Below, in pieces: positions 61,852-64,000 of a DNA stretch of 64,000 nt. The DNA comes from Micrococcales bacterium (GTDB taxonomy: Bacteria > Actinomycetota > Actinomycetes > Actinomycetales > Microbacteriaceae): assembly GCA_017306245.1 (NCBI GenBank), contig JAFKIY010000003.1, forward strand, positions 124,001 to 188,000, read 5' to 3'. How positions within the stretch are numbered: the first letter of the stretch is position 1; each line of letters begins with the position of its first letter. Under the pieces are notes generated by a model, which was not told the origin of the DNA, did no database searches, and saw only the letters and a list, made by a program, of their open reading frames with translations. Position numbers and translations under genes: made by a program.

Positions 61852-64000
61852 GCCGGTCGGCTCGAAGCGGGGTCACGCGCACAACCTGCCGAGCCCGGAA
61901 GAAGCACGCAGGACTTCGTGGCGGGTCAGCCTCGCCCTGCTCGTGTGTTTCCTCGTGACGCTCCCTGCGCTCCACACCATCCTTCAGGGTTTCGGCTGGT
62001 GGTTCGCGATGGCCGGGACGGTGCTCGCCGTGCTCGGCGCTGCGGCACTCGCCCGGGTGCTGAGCGTTCGCCGCTGGGTGCCGGCAATTTCTGGGTCGCT
62101 CGTCCTGCTCGCGCTCATCACCCTGTTTTTCTCCGGCCGGTCCGCGTTTCTGTTCGTCATCCCCACGTTTGAGAGTTTCGGCGTGTTCGGCGACCTGGGC
62201 CAGGCCGGCGCTGCATCGATTGCGGGTCAGTCCGTGCCTGCCGATGTCACCCTCGGGATTGCGTTCCTGCTCTGCCTTGGCGTGGGCGTTCTCGCTATCG
62301 CCGCGGATTTCCTCGCAGTATCCAGGCGGTTGCCCGCGCTCGCGGCGCTTCCCCTTGCCGTGATCCTCGCCATCCCCCCGTTCATCGGCATCGAGCTGAG
62401 CGACGTGTTCGTGTTCCTGCTGGCCGCGATCGCCTGGCTCGTGCTCCTTCGCGCCGGGCAGCCGTTCCCGCAGACGGGCCGGGCGATCGGGTTGGGGGCC
62501 TCCGCCCTCATCGTCGCGCTACTGGTTCCCATTGCGTTGCCCCGCGTAGACGACTCGCTGGCCAGCGGCGACTCGTTCGGCGGGTATCTCGCGGGAGTGA
62601 ATCCGGTGCTGAGCCTCGGAAACGATCTGCGAAGGGAGCTGCCGCGCACGATTCTCACCTACAGCACCCTCTCGGGCGCGCCCACCTATTTGAGGCTTGT
62701 GAGCCTCCAGAACTTCACCGCGGAAACGTGGGCGCCCGATCCGCCCGAAATTGACCGGGACAACGTGCCGTCGCGGGTTGGCCCGCCGCCCGGCCTTTCC
62801 GCCGACGTCCGGGTCGAGGATGAAACGACCTGGGTGGATGTGCAGAACCTGGGCAGCCCGTGGTTGCCCGTGCCGTATCCGGCAACCCTCGTGAGCGGGT
62901 TGAGCGGGGACTGGTTCTGGAACGCGAAGGATCTCACCTTCACGAGCCCGAATCGCGCCGCGCGCGGCGAAGTGTACAAAGCGCAGAGCCTTCAGGTCGA
63001 GCCGACCCCCGCCCAACTGACCGCGGCGGGGCGAGTCGTCCCGGAGGAGTACAGCGCGTACCTCGCGCTCCCCGACGGCATGCCCCCCATTATCGCCGCC
63101 GAAGCCGAACAGGTCACTGCGGCGGCGACGAGCGACTACGGCAAAGCCGTCGCGCTGCAGGAGTTTTTCCGGAACGGGGCGTTCACCTATTCGGAAACGG
63201 CCCCCGTCGACGAGGGGTATGACGGCACGGGAATGGAGGTGCTCGCGAAGTTCCTCGACGTGCGAAGCGGTTACTGCATCCATTTCGCCTCCGCGATGGC
63301 GGTCATGGCGCGAACGCTCGGCATTCCGTCGAGGGTTGCCGTCGGGTTCCTTCCCGGCGACAAGCAGGTGGCGACCGTGGACGGGCGCACCCAGTACCGG
63401 GTGACGACGCTGAACGTCCACACCTGGCCTGAACTGTATTTTGAGGGGATCGGCTGGACCCGATTCGAGCCGACGCCCGGGCGCGGGTTCGTCCCCACCT
63501 ACGCCGACGAGGCAACGCCCGGCGTGCCGACGCCGCCGGCGCCCTCTGCCGCTCCGACACCGACGCCGACGCCCACGGTGGCGCCGCCCCGGTCCGCCGC
63601 GCCGGTGGATCCAACCGGGTCGGCCGCGGATGCCGCACGCCAGTCCGCGGCGCTCGGCTGGCTGTGGGCGGCTCTCGTCGTCTTCGGGGTGCTGATCCTC
63701 CTGCTCATCCCGGCGATGGTGCGCGGCGTTCAGCGCGCCATCCGGTTGCGCAGGCTCGCGCGCGGTGCGCCGCTCGTGTCCACGGGGTGGCGCGAACTGA
63801 TGCAGTCCGCGACGGATCTTGCGGTCGGAGTCAGCGGCACCGCGACCCCGCGGGATGCTGCGAGCGTCATTGCGGCATCCGCCGGACTCCGTGCCGACGA
63901 TCAGGCTGTGCTCGATCGAGTGCTGGAGCGGGTCGAAAGGGAAAGCTTCTCCAGAACGGCACCGGCCGGAGCGGGGATCGAACGCGCGGATCAGGTGCGC
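61838..64000 (+). CDS. Transglutaminase-like membrane protein (second copy, cut by window end)
   Basis: The frame opens at GTG 61838 (MPGVRPVGSKRGHAHNLPSP) and is open to the last base, 721 codons without a stop. Membrane segments fill about residues 25-240. The catalytic Cys480 (RSGYCIHFASAMAVMARTLG) and His528 (HTWPELYFEGIGWTRFEPTP) fall at the same residue numbers as in the first copy. A final membrane segment lies near 608-628. The stop is beyond the window. Confidence 0.92.
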   Translation, partial: MPGVRPVGSKRGHAHNLPSPEEARRTSWRVSLALLVCFLVTLPALHTILQGFGWWFAMAGTVLAVLGAAALARVLSVRRWVPAISGSLVLLALITLFFSGRSAFLFVIPTFESFGVFGDLGQAGAASIAGQSVPADVTLGIAFLLCLGVGVLAIAADFLAVSRRLPALAALPLAVILAIPPFIGIELSDVFVFLLAAIAWLVLLRAGQPFPQTGRAIGLGASALIVALLVPIALPRVDDSLASGDSFGGYLAGVNPVLSLGNDLRRELPRTILTYSTLSGAPTYLRLVSLQNFTAETWAPDPPEIDRDNVPSRVGPPPGLSADVRVEDETTWVDVQNLGSPWLPVPYPATLVSGLSGDWFWNAKDLTFTSPNRAARGEVYKAQSLQVEPTPAQLTAAGRVVPEEYSAYLALPDGMPPIIAAEAEQVTAAATSDYGKAVALQEFFRNGAFTYSETAPVDEGYDGTGMEVLAKFLDVRSGYCIHFASAMAVMARTLGIPSRVAVGFLPGDKQVATVDGRTQYRVTTLNVHTWPELYFEGIGWTRFEPTPGRGFVPTYADEATPGVPTPPAPSAAPTPTPTPTVAPPRSAAPVDPTGSAADAARQSAALGWLWAALVVFGVLILLLIPAMVRGVQRAIRLRRLARGAPLVSTGWRELMQSATDLAVGVSGTATPRDAASVIAASAGLRADDQAVLDRVLERVERESFSRTAPAGAGIERADQVR

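Noticed and set aside
1..64000. CRISPR arrays, rRNA operons, classical insertion sequences
   Set aside because: No regularly spaced repeats, no rRNA sequence and no transposase gene were recognised anywhere in the window.

Overview
The window is high-GC actinobacterial chromosome, most likely from the family Microbacteriaceae. The basis is strong GC bias at third codon positions, the gene order ddl / DUF3515 lipoprotein / thiL / rsmD / recG / coaD, coenzyme F420 enzymes, and many leaderless promoters in which a TANNNT -10 box sits 6-7 nt before an ATG or GTG. No rRNA is present. Two tRNA genes are seen (Gln-CTG and Glu-CTC). No gene gives a species name.

Layout. 1-15 kb is core chromosome: the tail of an unidentified gene, a DUF6458 membrane protein, a DUF2207 protein, branched-chain amino acid genes leuB-ilvE with an FAH-family hydrolase, an amine oxidase, gltX, a transsulfuration enzyme, a VOC protein, tRNA-Gln, a GlxA-type regulator, a FetB-like permease, an MBL-fold hydrolase, a lipid kinase and a lipoprotein, ending in tRNA-Glu.

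15.17-32.54 kb is an integrated mobile element of about 17.3 kb. It is bounded by a 45-bp direct repeat of the 3' part of tRNA-Glu. It carries a tyrosine integrase, a small excisionase-like protein and a MobF-type relaxase-helicase, but no recognisable coupling protein or type IV secretion genes, so it looks like an integrative mobilizable element. Its cargo is an ATP-grasp/DUF347 membrane protein pair, LysR plus malate:quinone oxidoreductase, a ClC transporter, a split ChrB pair, an ArsR-controlled CDF metal exporter, a PadR-membrane-lipoprotein operon and a PASTA protein.

32.6-48.05 kb is core chromosome again: a manganese (yybP-ykoY) riboswitch with terC, a Leu/Val-type dehydrogenase, leuCD, murA-plsC-gpsA-ddl, a vapBC toxin-antitoxin pair, DUF3515, thiL, rsmD, recG, coaD and an F420-dependent glucose-6-phosphate dehydrogenase (fgd).

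48.05-50.96 kb is a second, small insertion. A TetR regulator, two membrane proteins and an alpha/beta hydrolase lie between two identical 56-bp copies of the 3' end of fgd. The native fgd terminator lies just beyond the right copy. No recombinase is inside.

51-64 kb holds small unknown proteins, a PLDc_N membrane protein, a second F420 (LLM) oxidoreductase with cofE, a second DUF2207 protein, and a cell-envelope cluster DUF58-transglutaminase-MoxR-DUF58-transglutaminase. In that cluster the DUF58/transglutaminase pair is tandemly duplicated; the last gene runs off the window.
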